Source: Amycolatopsis suaedae (GTDB taxonomy: Bacteria; Actinomycetota; Actinomycetes; Mycobacteriales; Pseudonocardiaceae). From it: DNA of 64,000 nucleotides. Location: positions 186,001-250,000 of the forward strand of contig NZ_SFCC01000005.1 of assembly GCF_004214935.1 (NCBI RefSeq), in the 5' to 3' direction. This document shows positions 24,538-33,403 of this stretch, in pieces. Position 1 is the stretch's first letter; each line of letters opens with the position of its first letter. Position numbers and translations under genes: made by a program. The notes beneath the pieces were generated by a model, which was not told where the DNA came from, searched no databases, and was given only the letters and a program-made list of their open reading frames with translations.

Positions 24538-25167
24538 CTAGAGCCGCGCGGGCGTCAACTGCTGTCCGCCGGGTGCCGACACCTGCGACAACGCGAGCGT
24601 GTGCCGCACGACGGCCTGCAGCGCCGCCGACACCGACGCGCCGTCGCGGGCGTCGCAGGTGATCAGCGGGATGTCCGGGCTCAGCGCGAGCGCCTCGCGT
24701 ACCTCGTCGAGGTCGTGGGTCAGCACGCCGTCGAACAGGTTGACCGCGACGATGAACGGCAGGTCCGAGTCGTTCTCGAAGTAGTTCAGCGCGGCGAACG
24801 ACTGGTCGATGCGGCGGGTGTCGACGAGGACGATGGCGCCGAGCGCCCCGCGGGACAGGTCGTCCCACAGGAACCAGAACCGTGCCTGACCCGGCGTGCC
24901 GAACAGGTACAGCAGCAGGTCGGAATGCAGGGTGATCTTGCCGAAGTCCATCGCGACGGTCGTGGTCGACTTCGCGCCGTCGGGCGGGAGCTCGTCGACG
25001 CCCTGGCCGGCCTCGGTCATCCAGGCCTCGGTGTTGATCGGCGGCACCTCGGAGACGGCGTTCACCATCGTCGTCTTCCCGACGCCGAACCCGCCCGCGA
25101 TGACGATCTTCGCCGAGATCGTCAGCAGGTCGTCGTCGGGCTCGCCGGAGCTGGGGTTGGTCATCAT
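24538..25167 (-). CDS. cvnD: Conservon GTPase CvnD
   Basis: A 209-residue Ras-like small GTPase of the conservon family. P-loop GGFGVGKTT near residue 26, switch region with TTTVAMDFG, LFGTPGQARFWFLWDDL (the DxxG equivalent is GTPGQ), and VAVNLFDG as the base-specificity loop. It should cycle between GTP and GDP states at the membrane with CvnA-C. GGAAAGGAC precedes the ATG; two ATG codons are adjacent. It follows cvnC after about 36 bases. Confidence 0.93.
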   Translation of the reverse strand: MMTNPSSGEPDDDLLTISAKIVIAGGFGVGKTTMVNAVSEVPPINTEAWMTEAGQGVDELPPDGAKSTTTVAMDFGKITLHSDLLLYLFGTPGQARFWFLWDDLSRGALGAIVLVDTRRIDQSFAALNYFENDSDLPFIVAVNLFDGVLTHDLDEVREALALSPDIPLITCDARDGASVSAALQAVVRHTLALSQVSAPGGQQLTPARL

Positions 25168-25203
25168 GTCCTTTCCGCTGGCACTAACGCGCCGACGCCC
25201 GGG

Positions 25204-25602
25204 TCAGACGGGAAGCCGCTTCAAGCCATCGAGGATGCGCTCCAGCACGCTCGTGTCGTTCTGGAAGCTGTGGGCCGTGGGGTGGATGTAGATCGCCCCC
25301 TGCACGGCCAGGTCGCTGAGCAGCACCCGGACCACGCCCAGCGGCATCGTCAGCCCGGCCGACAGCTCCGCGATCGACGACCGCGACCGTGCTCTCTCGT
25401 AGAGCGCCCGGGACTCCGGCATCAGCGAATCCGCCAGTGCCGGATCGTAGCGGGGCACCGAGATGAGCGTCTCCACCAGCAGGTGGTGCCTCGTCTTGGT
25501 GCGGCCTCCGGTGAGTGTGTACGGCCGGACCCGGCTGCTACGCATCTTGTACGCCGAGGCCGGCTCGTCGGTGGTGCCGGTGTCTGTGGACACGGTGATC
25601 AC
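25204..25602 (-). CDS. cvnC: Conservon protein CvnC (DUF742)
   Basis: A 132-residue DUF742 protein, an invariant conservon member of unknown biochemical role. Family features: RVRPYTLTGGRTKTRHHLLVETLI, a helical middle, and a winged-helix-like end GLTMPLGVVRVLLSDLAVQGAIYIH. The start is probably GTG at 25602 after GAGGAT; a second GTG nine bases downstream is possible. It lies 19 bases from cvnB. Confidence 0.92.
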   Translation of the reverse strand: MITVSTDTGTTDEPASAYKMRSSRVRPYTLTGGRTKTRHHLLVETLISVPRYDPALADSLMPESRALYERARSRSSIAELSAGLTMPLGVVRVLLSDLAVQGAIYIHPTAHSFQNDTSVLERILDGLKRLPV

Positions 25603-25621
25603 ATCCTCGTCCCGGGGGCGG

Positions 25622-26065
25622 TCAGGACTGCGGCCTGCGGGCGGTGAGCACGCGCCGGAGGTCGGCACGCATCTCGGGGGTCAGCACGTGGCCTGCGCTC
25701 GAGACGAACTGCGTCATCTCGTAGGCAACGACCTTCATATCGCACTCCGGGCCGGTCAGCACAGCGAGCCCGGCGCCCGGATCGATGCCCATGAACAGGA
25801 AGTACCCCCGGGTCAGCCGGATGATGATCTGCTCACACCGCCCCTTGCCGAACAGGGTCGCGCTGTTCCCGGCGAGGCTGAGCAGCCCGCTGGCGATGGC
25901 GGCCAGCTGCTCGGCCGCCTCCTCGTCGACCTCGGCGGAGGCGGTCAGCGGGAACCCGTCGGTCGACATGATCAACGCGTGGCTCACGCCGTGCACCTTC
26001 GACACGAAGTCGTTGATCAGCCAGGCGAATTCTTCTTTGCGGGTGTGGTTTTCGGCGGCCGTCAC
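25622..26065 (-). CDS. cvnB: Conservon protein CvnB (roadblock/LC7)
   Basis: A 147-residue Roadblock/LC7-domain protein, expected to act as the accessory or GTPase-activating partner of CvnD. Characteristic strings: FVSKVHGVSHALIMSTDGFPLTAS, LAAIASGLLSLAGNSATLF and YFLFMGIDPGAGLAVLT. The ATG overlaps the cvnA stop as ATGA. Confidence 0.93.
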   Translation of the reverse strand: MTAAENHTRKEEFAWLINDFVSKVHGVSHALIMSTDGFPLTASAEVDEEAAEQLAAIASGLLSLAGNSATLFGKGRCEQIIIRLTRGYFLFMGIDPGAGLAVLTGPECDMKVVAYEMTQFVSSAGHVLTPEMRADLRRVLTARRPQS

Positions 26066-27333
26066 GCTTGCTTGTCCTCGGTGGTATCGATGTCTGCTGT
26101 CGTGGTGCGCCGCTCGTCGAGTGCGGCCTGCTCGCCCTCGGTGAACGCGCCGAGGTCACCGATCAGCTGCTCGTGCCCGTTGTCGCCCAGGTCGCTGCCG
26201 AACTCCGGCGGGCCGGAGTCCTCGCCGGTTCCCTTGATGCTGCGGGGAACCCTGCGGGGTAGCCCGCCCGCGGTCGTCCCGCCCGACACCGGCACGGGTG
26301 ACGGCTTGCGGCGGGGCGGCTCCTCGGCGACCGCGGTCGCCGGTGCCGTGGCGGCGTGCCGTCGCGGCAGCTTGCCCAGCGACGACTGCCTGGTCACCGG
26401 CGGCGGTTCCGGCGCGGCCTCGGCGGTGCCGCCGGACTGGGCGACGGCGGCGTTGCGGGGGAACACGACGGTCTGCGTGCCCGACCAGCTGGCCTCGGCC
26501 AGCTCGCTGACCAACTCCGCGGGCAGCAGCGTGGTCGCGGTGGTGCCGTGCGGGATCCGGCGCTCCAGCCGGACCCGGATGCCGTGCCTGCTGGCCACCC
26601 GCCGCACGACCGCCAGCCCCATGTGCCGCACGGAGTCGTGGTCGAGCACCGGGTCGCCGGTGAGGCGGTCGTTGAGCTCGGACAGGCGGTCACCGGGCAG
26701 GCCGATACCCTCGTCCTCGATGCGCAGCAGCACACTGCCCTGCTCGGTCAGGTGCGCGCTGACCCGGACCGGCGCGTTCGGCGGCGAGTGCCGGGTGGCG
26801 TTGTCCAGCAGCTCGGCGACGACCCGGCTGACGTCGTCGGCCGCGAAGCCCACGACGCCCAGCGGCACGACCCGGCCGATGGTGACCCGCGTGTAGTGGT
26901 CGATCGACGACATGCCCGCCCGGATGACATCGACGACCGAGGTGGTGTCCGTGGTGTTGTCGCTGGCCTCCCGCCCGGCGAGAACCCGCAGGTTCTCCGC
27001 ATTGCGGCGCAACCGGGTGGCGAGGTGGTCGAGCCGGTACAGCTGTGCCAGGCGCTCCTCGTCGTCCTCCCTGGCCTCCATCTGCTCCAGCTGGGCGAGC
27101 AGGCTGTCGACGAGGTTCAGGTCGCGCAGCGAGACGCTGGCGCACACGCCGGCCAGCACCTCGTCCTGCTCACCCGGAGCAGGCCGCGGCGGCGCGGCTT
27201 CGATCACCGGCCGTTGCGTGACCTGCGGAGACGCCGCCTGCCGTTGAGCGGCGAGGAACTGCGCCGCCGCGGCACGGGACCGGTCGAGCAAACTCCGCGA
27301 GCGATCCAACAGTTCCCGAGCCCGCGTCGCCAT
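26062..27333 (-). CDS. cvnA: Conservon sensor-kinase-like protein CvnA, short soluble form
   Basis: A 423-residue histidine-kinase-like protein heading the conservon. After a coiled, Arg/Ala-rich N-terminus and a Pro-rich stretch, the H-box-like helix YRLDHLATRLRRNAENL (about 122-138) and a HATPase domain (N-box ELLDNATRHSPP, G1 DEGIGLP, G2 HMGLAVVRRVASRHGI) are visible, then a long disordered Pro/Gly/Arg-rich tail. Unlike many CvnA proteins, it has no transmembrane or extracellular nitrate-sensor domain, so the signal must be sensed in the cytoplasm or through a partner. It overlaps cvnB by four bases. Confidence 0.9.
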   Translation of the reverse strand: MATRARELLDRSRSLLDRSRAAAAQFLAAQRQAASPQVTQRPVIEAAPPRPAPGEQDEVLAGVCASVSLRDLNLVDSLLAQLEQMEAREDDEERLAQLYRLDHLATRLRRNAENLRVLAGREASDNTTDTTSVVDVIRAGMSSIDHYTRVTIGRVVPLGVVGFAADDVSRVVAELLDNATRHSPPNAPVRVSAHLTEQGSVLLRIEDEGIGLPGDRLSELNDRLTGDPVLDHDSVRHMGLAVVRRVASRHGIRVRLERRIPHGTTATTLLPAELVSELAEASWSGTQTVVFPRNAAVAQSGGTAEAAPEPPPVTRQSSLGKLPRRHAATAPATAVAEEPPRRKPSPVPVSGGTTAGGLPRRVPRSIKGTGEDSGPPEFGSDLGDNGHEQLIGDLGAFTEGEQAALDERRTTTADIDTTEDKQA

Positions 27334-27545
27334 CGTCTGTCACTACCCTTTTCGTCTGCGTACGGCCCCTGTTGCGCCGACGGACAACCACGTCGGCAAC
27401 GCACGCCATGCAAGCAGACAAGACCGCCCATGTCCACAAAAAGTTTCCGTTTGGTCGCTCACCGTGACAGCCCTGCCGCGCCGGGTGCACGAAGTCGATC
27501 TTGACTATCCACAGTGGACGGTGTGAGGAACATCCCCCGCTTGGG

Positions 27546-28961
27546 CTATTGGCGTGCGGCGGCCAGCCGGGCGGGAAGGCCGAAGGACGCCAGGGCCACA
27601 ACGAGACCCACCGCGCCGGCACCGAGGAACGCCCAGGTGATGGCGTTCCAGCTGGGCAGCTGCGTACCCGGAATCACCTCCAGGGCCACGACGGTGGCGG
27701 CTACCTGGGCACCGACCGCACTGCCCACCGACCGCAGGACGTAGGCGACCCCGGAGACGCTCGCGACGCGGTCCGCGGGAAGTGTGAGCGCGATGATGTT
27801 GACGCCCTGGGTGAGCCCGGCCCCGACCGCCACACCGACCATGCCGGCGCCGGCGGCGAGCACGACGGCGTCGGCCCGGCCACCCATCATCACCAGCCCC
27901 GCGCCGAGGAACAGGACGCCGGACAGGACCATGACCATGCGCGACCCGACCAGCTTCTCCAGCTTTCCGGTCAGCGGGGAGACGATCGCGCCGAGCACAC
28001 CGAGCGGGAACATGATCAGCCCGGTGACGAGCGGGGTCAGGCCCAGTCCGTACCCGGTCGCCGCCGGTGCCGCGACGATCGTCGGGACGGTGATGAGCAC
28101 CACGGCCGAGGACATTCCCGCGGCGAACGCGGTCACGTGCACGATCGCCACCGCCCGTCCGCCCAGCCGCAGGTCGACCAGGGGTTGCGCGACCCGCCGC
28201 TCGACGGCGACGAACCCGGCCAGCGCGAGGACGGCCACGGCGCCCAGCCCGAGCACGGGCGCGGACGTCCAGCCCGCCGACGGGACGAACGTGACGCCGA
28301 GCAGCAGCGCGACCAGACCGGCGCCGAGCAGGATGGCGCCCGCCCAGTCGACCCGGCCCCGCGCCGCGGGTGGGTAGGACGGCATCACGCGGAACGCGAG
28401 CACCGTCAGTGGTACGAGCACGATCAAGGCGATCCAGTACAGCCATCGGTACGAGAGCACGGTGAGGATCGGCCCGGCCAGCAGCACACCGGTCGCGTTC
28501 GCGACGGCCATTCCGCCGACGAGCAGGCCGTTGGTCCTGCGGAGCTTCTCGGGTGGCTCGCTGTCGCGGACGATGCCGACGGCCAGGGGTACGAGGCCGA
28601 TCCCGACGCCCTGCAGGCCCTGCCCGATCGCGAACACCGCCACCGAGGAGGCCAGCCCCGCGATCGCGATCCCCACGCAGGTGAGCGCGAGAACGCCGAG
28701 CAGTACGCCCCGCCGGTCGCGGACGTCGGCGAGCCTGCCCACGACCGGGGTCGCGACCCCGCCGGTGAGCGCCATCGCCGAGATGATCCACCCGGCTTGC
28801 GCCGGTGTGGCGCCGATTCCCTGCTGAATGAGCGCGAGGGCGGGCAGAATCATCGCCTCGAGCAGGCCGTAGATGACCACACAGCCGACCAGCAGCACGC
28901 TCACCGACCGTGCGCGGGCCCGCACAACCGGCGTGCCGCTGACCACCGCTTCGTTGCTCAT
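27546..28961 (-). CDS. MFS drug/metabolite exporter, DHA2-like
   Basis: A 471-residue major facilitator transporter with about 13-14 hydrophobic segments. Motif A-like GRLADVRDRRGVLL lies between helices 2 and 3 and the motif C-like region ANATGVLLAGPIL suggests an antiporter of the drug-export class. Its ATG overlaps the stop of the preceding SRPBCC gene as ATGA, with GGAGGTG upstream. Pairing with an SRPBCC lipid- or polyketide-binding protein suggests export or handling of a hydrophobic compound; the substrate is unknown. Confidence 0.9.
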   Translation of the reverse strand: MSNEAVVSGTPVVRARARSVSVLLVGCVVIYGLLEAMILPALALIQQGIGATPAQAGWIISAMALTGGVATPVVGRLADVRDRRGVLLGVLALTCVGIAIAGLASSVAVFAIGQGLQGVGIGLVPLAVGIVRDSEPPEKLRRTNGLLVGGMAVANATGVLLAGPILTVLSYRWLYWIALIVLVPLTVLAFRVMPSYPPAARGRVDWAGAILLGAGLVALLLGVTFVPSAGWTSAPVLGLGAVAVLALAGFVAVERRVAQPLVDLRLGGRAVAIVHVTAFAAGMSSAVVLITVPTIVAAPAATGYGLGLTPLVTGLIMFPLGVLGAIVSPLTGKLEKLVGSRMVMVLSGVLFLGAGLVMMGGRADAVVLAAGAGMVGVAVGAGLTQGVNIIALTLPADRVASVSGVAYVLRSVGSAVGAQVAATVVALEVIPGTQLPSWNAITWAFLGAGAVGLVVALASFGLPARLAAARQ

Positions 28962-29449
28962 CGGACGGACACCTCCGCCTCGACCAGCCGCGCGAGCTCG
29001 GCGAGCTCGGCGTCGAAACGGACCCGGTGGGACGCGAGGTAGTCCTCCACGCTCAGCCCGGCACCTCCGATGTCGTGCCTGCTGTAGACGTCGTAGCTCA
29101 CCAGTGCCGAATCCCCGAGCGGGACGAGCTGCCAGGCCGCCCATCCCGGATCGCCGGGTGAACCGGTCAGGAGCTTCACGACCTTGCGGAAGGGCGGTTC
29201 GAGCACGACCGTCTCGACGGTCAGCACGTACTCGACGCCGTCGGACTGCCCGCGGGCGACCCGGACCTCCCCGACGGCGTCCGGCTCACCGGACTCCCGG
29301 ACCGGCTTCGCGCCCTGCTTCCAGCTGTTCGTGTCGAGCAGGAACGGCCAGATCACCGCCGGTTCCGCGGGAATCTCGACGGAGTTGTGGGTGACGAGGT
29401 CGACGATGTGCGGAGCAGCGGCGGTGCCCGGAGCTGAGCGTGCGGACAT
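28958..29449 (-). CDS. SRPBCC (START-like) family protein
   Basis: A 163-residue predicted hydrophobic-ligand-binding protein of the Bet v1/SRPBCC fold (polyketide cyclase/dehydrase group). Helix-grip landmarks are SVEIPAEPAVIWPFLLDTNSW, RVARGQSDGVEYVLTVETVV and the C-terminal helix DAELAELARLVEAEV. Start: ATG five bases after AGGAGG. First gene of an operon with an MFS exporter. It could bind the exported compound or act as an enzyme; no catalytic residues can be named. Confidence 0.8.
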   Translation of the reverse strand: MSARSAPGTAAAPHIVDLVTHNSVEIPAEPAVIWPFLLDTNSWKQGAKPVRESGEPDAVGEVRVARGQSDGVEYVLTVETVVLEPPFRKVVKLLTGSPGDPGWAAWQLVPLGDSALVSYDVYSRHDIGGAGLSVEDYLASHRVRFDAELAELARLVEAEVSVR

Positions 29450-29520
29450 TCGTACCTCCTGGTGGCGGGGCCGGCGGCGAAGCTCGTAGCAGCATGAGAC
29501 GCCACGTCGTGAGTGGGAAC

Positions 29521-29566
29521 TGGACAGACGTCGAACAGATCCGCTTCGCGGCCCGACATCTGTCCA
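29521..29566. promoter_or_regulatory. Imperfect 13-base inverted repeat in divergent promoter region
   Basis: TGGACAGACGTCG (29521-29533) and CGACATCTGTCCA (29554-29566) match at 12 of 13 positions across a 20-base spacer. It lies between the SRPBCC/MFS operon and the S9 peptidase gene. A possible operator for both; no regulator gene is adjacent. Confidence 0.4.
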
Positions 29567-29631
29567 CAGCCCCGGCGCGGCGGTGAATCCTAGGCTGAAG
29601 GGCCCCAAGGAAGTGGATCCGAGGAGTACGG

Positions 29632-31725
29632 GTGACAGCCGAAGCAGCGCACGGTGACGCGGAGGAGCAGGTCGTGACGGTCGGGTCGGTGACGTTCACC
29701 GACGAGAACCGCTGGCTGCGGGAGAACACACCCGAGGTGCTGGCCTGGCAGGAACAGGAGAACGCCGTCACCACGGCCGCGATCCACGGCTGGAAGCATT
29801 TCGGCGAGGTCCGCGACCAGCTCGACCGGACCATCGCGGACCAGCCGTCGACCGCGGAGATCTGGGGGACCACGACACCGCGCCGCATGGGCCGGTTCTG
29901 GTTCCGTCTCGACGCGGTCACCGCCGACGATCCGACGCTGGGCCTGTGGGTCTCGGAAACAGCTGACGGACCCCGCACCCTCATCGTCGACCCACGCGAC
30001 CCCGCGTTCGGTCAGGACGGCACGCGAGCGCAACTGCTGTGGTACGAACCGGCTCCCGACGGATCACGCGTCGTGTTCGCCACCTACCCGCTGGGAGAGA
30101 CGATCGGCACACTGCACGTCGTCGGCACCGAGGAGGGCAGGCTGTTGCCCGTCACAGCGCCGCCACATCTGGCCGCGGGCGCGACTCCCGGCTGGCTGCC
30201 GGACGGTACCGGGTTCTACACGGCCGACCGGACGGACGCCGGCGAGCACCGGATGCGCTTCGTCCCGGTGGACCCGGGTGTCCCCGGCGAGGCCGACACC
30301 GTGTTCACCCACACCCAGCTCCCGCACAACACGTTCACGCTGACCGCGCAGGTGTCCCCGGACGGCGCTCACGTCATCGCCCTGTCCGGACAGCACGAGC
30401 AGGTCGCCTGCCACCTCATGGACCGGGCCACCGGCGAGTGGCGCCCCTTCCTCCCCGTGGACCACCCCGGTGAGTGCCACGGTGTGTGGTACGACGACGA
30501 CACCTACGTCGCGGTCGTCACCGCCAAGGCGCCCCGCGGCAGGGTGGTCGCCATCCCCGTCGCCACCTCCTCCGACGAGGGCACCTGGCGCGAACTGGTC
30601 CCGGAGTCCGAAGCGGTCCTGCGGTGCGTCCGGAAACTCGGGAACGACCTCGTGGTCTGCGAGATCCGGGACATCGCGGTGGAGTTCCGGGTGATCACCG
30701 CGACCGGCCAGGCGAAGGCCTCCATCCCGATGCCGGCTTCCGGCTCCTCGCCCACAGCGATGGCCGCCCGCCGCTTCGAGCGCTCCACCGAGCTGACGTT
30801 CACCCACGAAACCTTCCAGCAGGCATCCGCCGACTACCACTATCTGCCCGGGACGAACGAGCTCGTCCAGCTAAGCGAGAGCAGCCGGGCACTTCCGGGA
30901 CTGACCGTCGGCCGCGGGTTCGCCACCAGCCGGGACGGCACCCGCATCCCCTACTTTCTCGTCCACCGGGCCGATGTCGACCGCACCCGGCCACAGCCGG
31001 CGTTCATCGAAGCCTACGGAGGCTTCAACATGGCGCTGATGCCCCACTATCTCGGGAATGTCGGCCCGTTCCTCGACGCGGGCGGCGTGTACGTGCAAGC
31101 GAACCTTCGCGGTGGTGCCGAATACGGCCGCGAGTGGTACGAAGCCGGGCGCCTGACCAACAAACAGAACACCTTCGACGACCTGTTCGCCGTCGCCGAC
31201 GACCTGATCGCGGCCGGTGTCAGCGAAGCCGGGCGGCTGGCCTTCTACGGCAAGAGCAACGGCGGCATGCTCGCCGGTGTCGCGCTGGTCCGGCGGCCGG
31301 ATCTCTGGGGCGCGGTGGTGGCCGATGTGCCACTGCTGGACATGCTGGAATTCCAGAGCCAGGGCAACCCCGCGGCCAGGTTCGCGCGCGGGGCGTTCCT
31401 GGAGGACTACGGCGACGTCACCGACCCCGATGACTCCCGCCGGATCGCCGCCTATTCCCCGTACCACAACATCCGCCTCGGCCTGCGGCACCCAGCCGTG
31501 CTGCAGATCCACGGGGAACACGACCACGGCTGCGAGCCGTTCCACGGTCGCGTCTTCACCGCGCGGCTGCGCGCCGCGAGCAGTGCGAACAAGCCACTGC
31601 TGCGAGTCCGGAAGGACTACGGGCATCTGCCGGCGACGCGAGCGCAAGCCCTCGAACACCATGCCGAGATCGTCGCCTTCGTCATGGACCACCTCGGGAT
31701 GACACCGGCCGGCTCGGGCTCCTAG
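29632..31725 (+). CDS. Prolyl oligopeptidase family (S9) serine peptidase
   Basis: A 697-residue cytoplasmic peptidase: N-terminal beta-propeller (about 70-420) and C-terminal alpha/beta hydrolase domain. The catalytic triad is readable as Ser542 in GKSNGG, Asp631 in HGEHDHG and His665 in DYGHLP; AYGGFNMALMPHY supplies the oxyanion region. It should cleave short proline-containing peptides or act as an acyl-peptide esterase. Start GTG with GAGGAG upstream; TAGGCT is a plausible -10. Its stop shares CTAG with the convergent dinB stop. No signal peptide. Confidence 0.92.
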   Translation: MTAEAAHGDAEEQVVTVGSVTFTDENRWLRENTPEVLAWQEQENAVTTAAIHGWKHFGEVRDQLDRTIADQPSTAEIWGTTTPRRMGRFWFRLDAVTADDPTLGLWVSETADGPRTLIVDPRDPAFGQDGTRAQLLWYEPAPDGSRVVFATYPLGETIGTLHVVGTEEGRLLPVTAPPHLAAGATPGWLPDGTGFYTADRTDAGEHRMRFVPVDPGVPGEADTVFTHTQLPHNTFTLTAQVSPDGAHVIALSGQHEQVACHLMDRATGEWRPFLPVDHPGECHGVWYDDDTYVAVVTAKAPRGRVVAIPVATSSDEGTWRELVPESEAVLRCVRKLGNDLVVCEIRDIAVEFRVITATGQAKASIPMPASGSSPTAMAARRFERSTELTFTHETFQQASADYHYLPGTNELVQLSESSRALPGLTVGRGFATSRDGTRIPYFLVHRADVDRTRPQPAFIEAYGGFNMALMPHYLGNVGPFLDAGGVYVQANLRGGAEYGREWYEAGRLTNKQNTFDDLFAVADDLIAAGVSEAGRLAFYGKSNGGMLAGVALVRRPDLWGAVVADVPLLDMLEFQSQGNPAARFARGAFLEDYGDVTDPDDSRRIAAYSPYHNIRLGLRHPAVLQIHGEHDHGCEPFHGRVFTARLRAASSANKPLLRVRKDYGHLPATRAQALEHHAEIVAFVMDHLGMTPAGSGS

Positions 31726-32915
31726 TCCGGCAGCAGCGGCACGGAGATGCCCGGGTCGCGGCCGAGCAGGACGGCCCGGGTGACGGCGGCCGTACCGTAG
31801 CGGTCGCGCACCCCGTCCAGGGCCGTGTCCAGCGCCGTCGCCCGGTCCACCTGGAACGGCAGTTCCAGCTGCACCGCACCATGGTTGTCCAAATTGGACA
31901 GAGAAATGCCGAGCAGTGTGATGCCCTCCCGCTCGATCAGCGGCATCGCCGCGGCCAGCAGGTCACGCACCGTCGCCAGCACGACGTCGGTGCCGTCCGT
32001 GGCCTCCCCCAGCGTGCGCGACCGCGTGATCCGGGTGAAGTCGGCGAACCGCAGCCGCAGCACCACCGTCCGGCACACCCGGCCGGCCGCACGCAGCCGT
32101 CGGGTCAGCCGGTCGACCAGCGTCACGGCGACCGCGTCGAGTTCGGCCCGCGACTTCGGCCCGCGCCCCAGCGCGCGCTGCGCGCCCATGGACCGGCGGC
32201 GCCTGCCCACCTGCACCGGGCGCGGGTCGTGGTTGTGCGCGAGCGCGTGCAGGTGCCTGCCGCCGGCTCTGCCGAGCATCGCCACCAGCCTGGCCTCCCC
32301 CAGCGCGGCCACCTGCCCGACCGTGCGCACCCCGCGTGCCCGCAGCTTCTCCGACGTCTTCTCCCCGACCCCCCACAGGCGTTCGACCGGCAGCGGATGC
32401 AGGAAGTCCAGTTCACCGTCCGGCGGGACGACGAGCAGCCCGTCCGGCTTGGCGACCCCGCTGGCGACCTTGGCCAGGAACTTCGTGCGTGCCACGCCGA
32501 CGGTGATCGGCAGGCCGACCCGCTCCGCGACGTCGCGCCGCAGCCGGGCGGCGATCTGGTCGGCGGGCCCGGCGATCTTGCGTAGCCCACCGACGTCGAG
32601 GAACGCCTCGTCGATCGAGATGCCCTCGACCAGCGGCGTGGTGTCCCGGAAGACGGCGAACACCGCCTTGCTGGCCTCCGAGTAGGCCGACATCCGGGGC
32701 GGCACGATGATGGCCTGCGGGCAGAGCCTGCGGGCCTGGCCACCACCCATCGCGGTGCGCACCCCGAACGCCTTCGCCTCGTAGCTCGCGGCCAGCACCA
32801 CGCCACCACCCACGATCACCGGGCGCCCCCGCAGGACGGGCCGGTCCCGCTGCTCGACCGACGCGTAGAACGAGTCCAGGTCGGCATGCAGAATGGTGGG
32901 TTCGGTCACGAACAC
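31722..32915 (-). CDS. dinB: DNA polymerase IV (Y-family, DinB)
   Basis: A 397-residue translesion polymerase. Catalytic-core landmarks are ILHADLDSFYASVEQRD near the N-terminus, VVLAASYEAKAFGVRTAM, GISIDEAFLDV (second metal site), VGVARTKFLAKVAS and the helix-hairpin-helix WGVGEKTSEKLRARGV; the little-finger domain follows. A C-terminal VQLELPF near residue 350 is a candidate beta-clamp-binding motif. The GTG used here lies inside a perfect SOS box, so either the mRNA is leaderless or translation begins at the second in-frame GTG, six bases downstream. Confidence 0.95.
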   Translation of the reverse strand: MFVTEPTILHADLDSFYASVEQRDRPVLRGRPVIVGGGVVLAASYEAKAFGVRTAMGGGQARRLCPQAIIVPPRMSAYSEASKAVFAVFRDTTPLVEGISIDEAFLDVGGLRKIAGPADQIAARLRRDVAERVGLPITVGVARTKFLAKVASGVAKPDGLLVVPPDGELDFLHPLPVERLWGVGEKTSEKLRARGVRTVGQVAALGEARLVAMLGRAGGRHLHALAHNHDPRPVQVGRRRRSMGAQRALGRGPKSRAELDAVAVTLVDRLTRRLRAAGRVCRTVVLRLRFADFTRITRSRTLGEATDGTDVVLATVRDLLAAAMPLIEREGITLLGISLSNLDNHGAVQLELPFQVDRATALDTALDGVRDRYGTAAVTRAVLLGRDPGISVPLLPD

Positions 32916-32922
32916 ATGTTCG
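32909..32922. promoter_or_regulatory. LexA (SOS) box overlapping the dinB start
   Basis: CGAACACATGTTCG fits the mycobacterial/actinobacterial LexA consensus CGAAC-N4-GTTCG exactly. It overlaps the annotated start codon of the polymerase gene and is about 25 bases from the stop of the gene upstream, so LexA bound here would block dinB transcription. Confidence 0.85.
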
Positions 32923-32947
32923 CATGCCCCAACCTCAGAAGCGAGAC

Positions 32948-33361
32948 CTATCGATCATTTGTTCGATTTTCTTGGTATCCTTGTCGTGTTCGCCGCACGT
33001 AAAGACTGGCCTCCGGCAGCCACATGAGAATGGTGGCGGCCACACTCGACCCGCTCAGCAGGCAGAAGATGACCACCACCAGCCAGGCGCCGGAGTCCAC
33101 GTTCGCCGGCGTGTCGGTGAGGCCGAAGATGGACACCAGTCCCACGATCCCGAGCAACGTGAGCACATAACGCGGCCCCTGGAATCCCCTGCGCAGGCTC
33201 AAGGCGCCGAACACGGTCAGGGCTCCCAGCGCCATCACTCCCCCGGCCGCCCGGGTACCGTCGACCAGGTTGCTCACACCGAACGCGAACCAGAGAAGAC
33301 CGTTACCGAGCCACAGTGCCCAGGAGATCCTGACGCACGCCGGACGCCGAATAGTTCCCAT
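32948..33361 (-). CDS. Small four-helix membrane protein, function unknown
   Basis: A 137-residue protein with four predicted transmembrane helices (about residues 12-33, 40-58, 68-84 and 95-115) and a charged C-terminal tail ending RRTRQGYQENRTNDR. I do not recognise a family. The start is uncertain: ATG giving MGTIRRP, or an in-frame GTG eight codons upstream; neither has a clear ribosome site. It lies upstream of dinB on the same strand but the SOS box separates them. Confidence 0.65.
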   Translation of the reverse strand: MGTIRRPACVRISWALWLGNGLLWFAFGVSNLVDGTRAAGGVMALGALTVFGALSLRRGFQGPRYVLTLLGIVGLVSIFGLTDTPANVDSGAWLVVVIFCLLSGSSVAATILMWLPEASLYVRRTRQGYQENRTNDR

Positions 33362-33403
33362 GGCCGGAACGGTAGCGCCGACCACCGCCGGACGCCGAAC
33401 CGG

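Noticed and set aside
27460..29570. DnaA-box-like TGTCCACA sequences as a replication origin
   Set aside because: Only scattered single copies; no cluster, AT-rich unwinding region or dnaA/dnaN genes.
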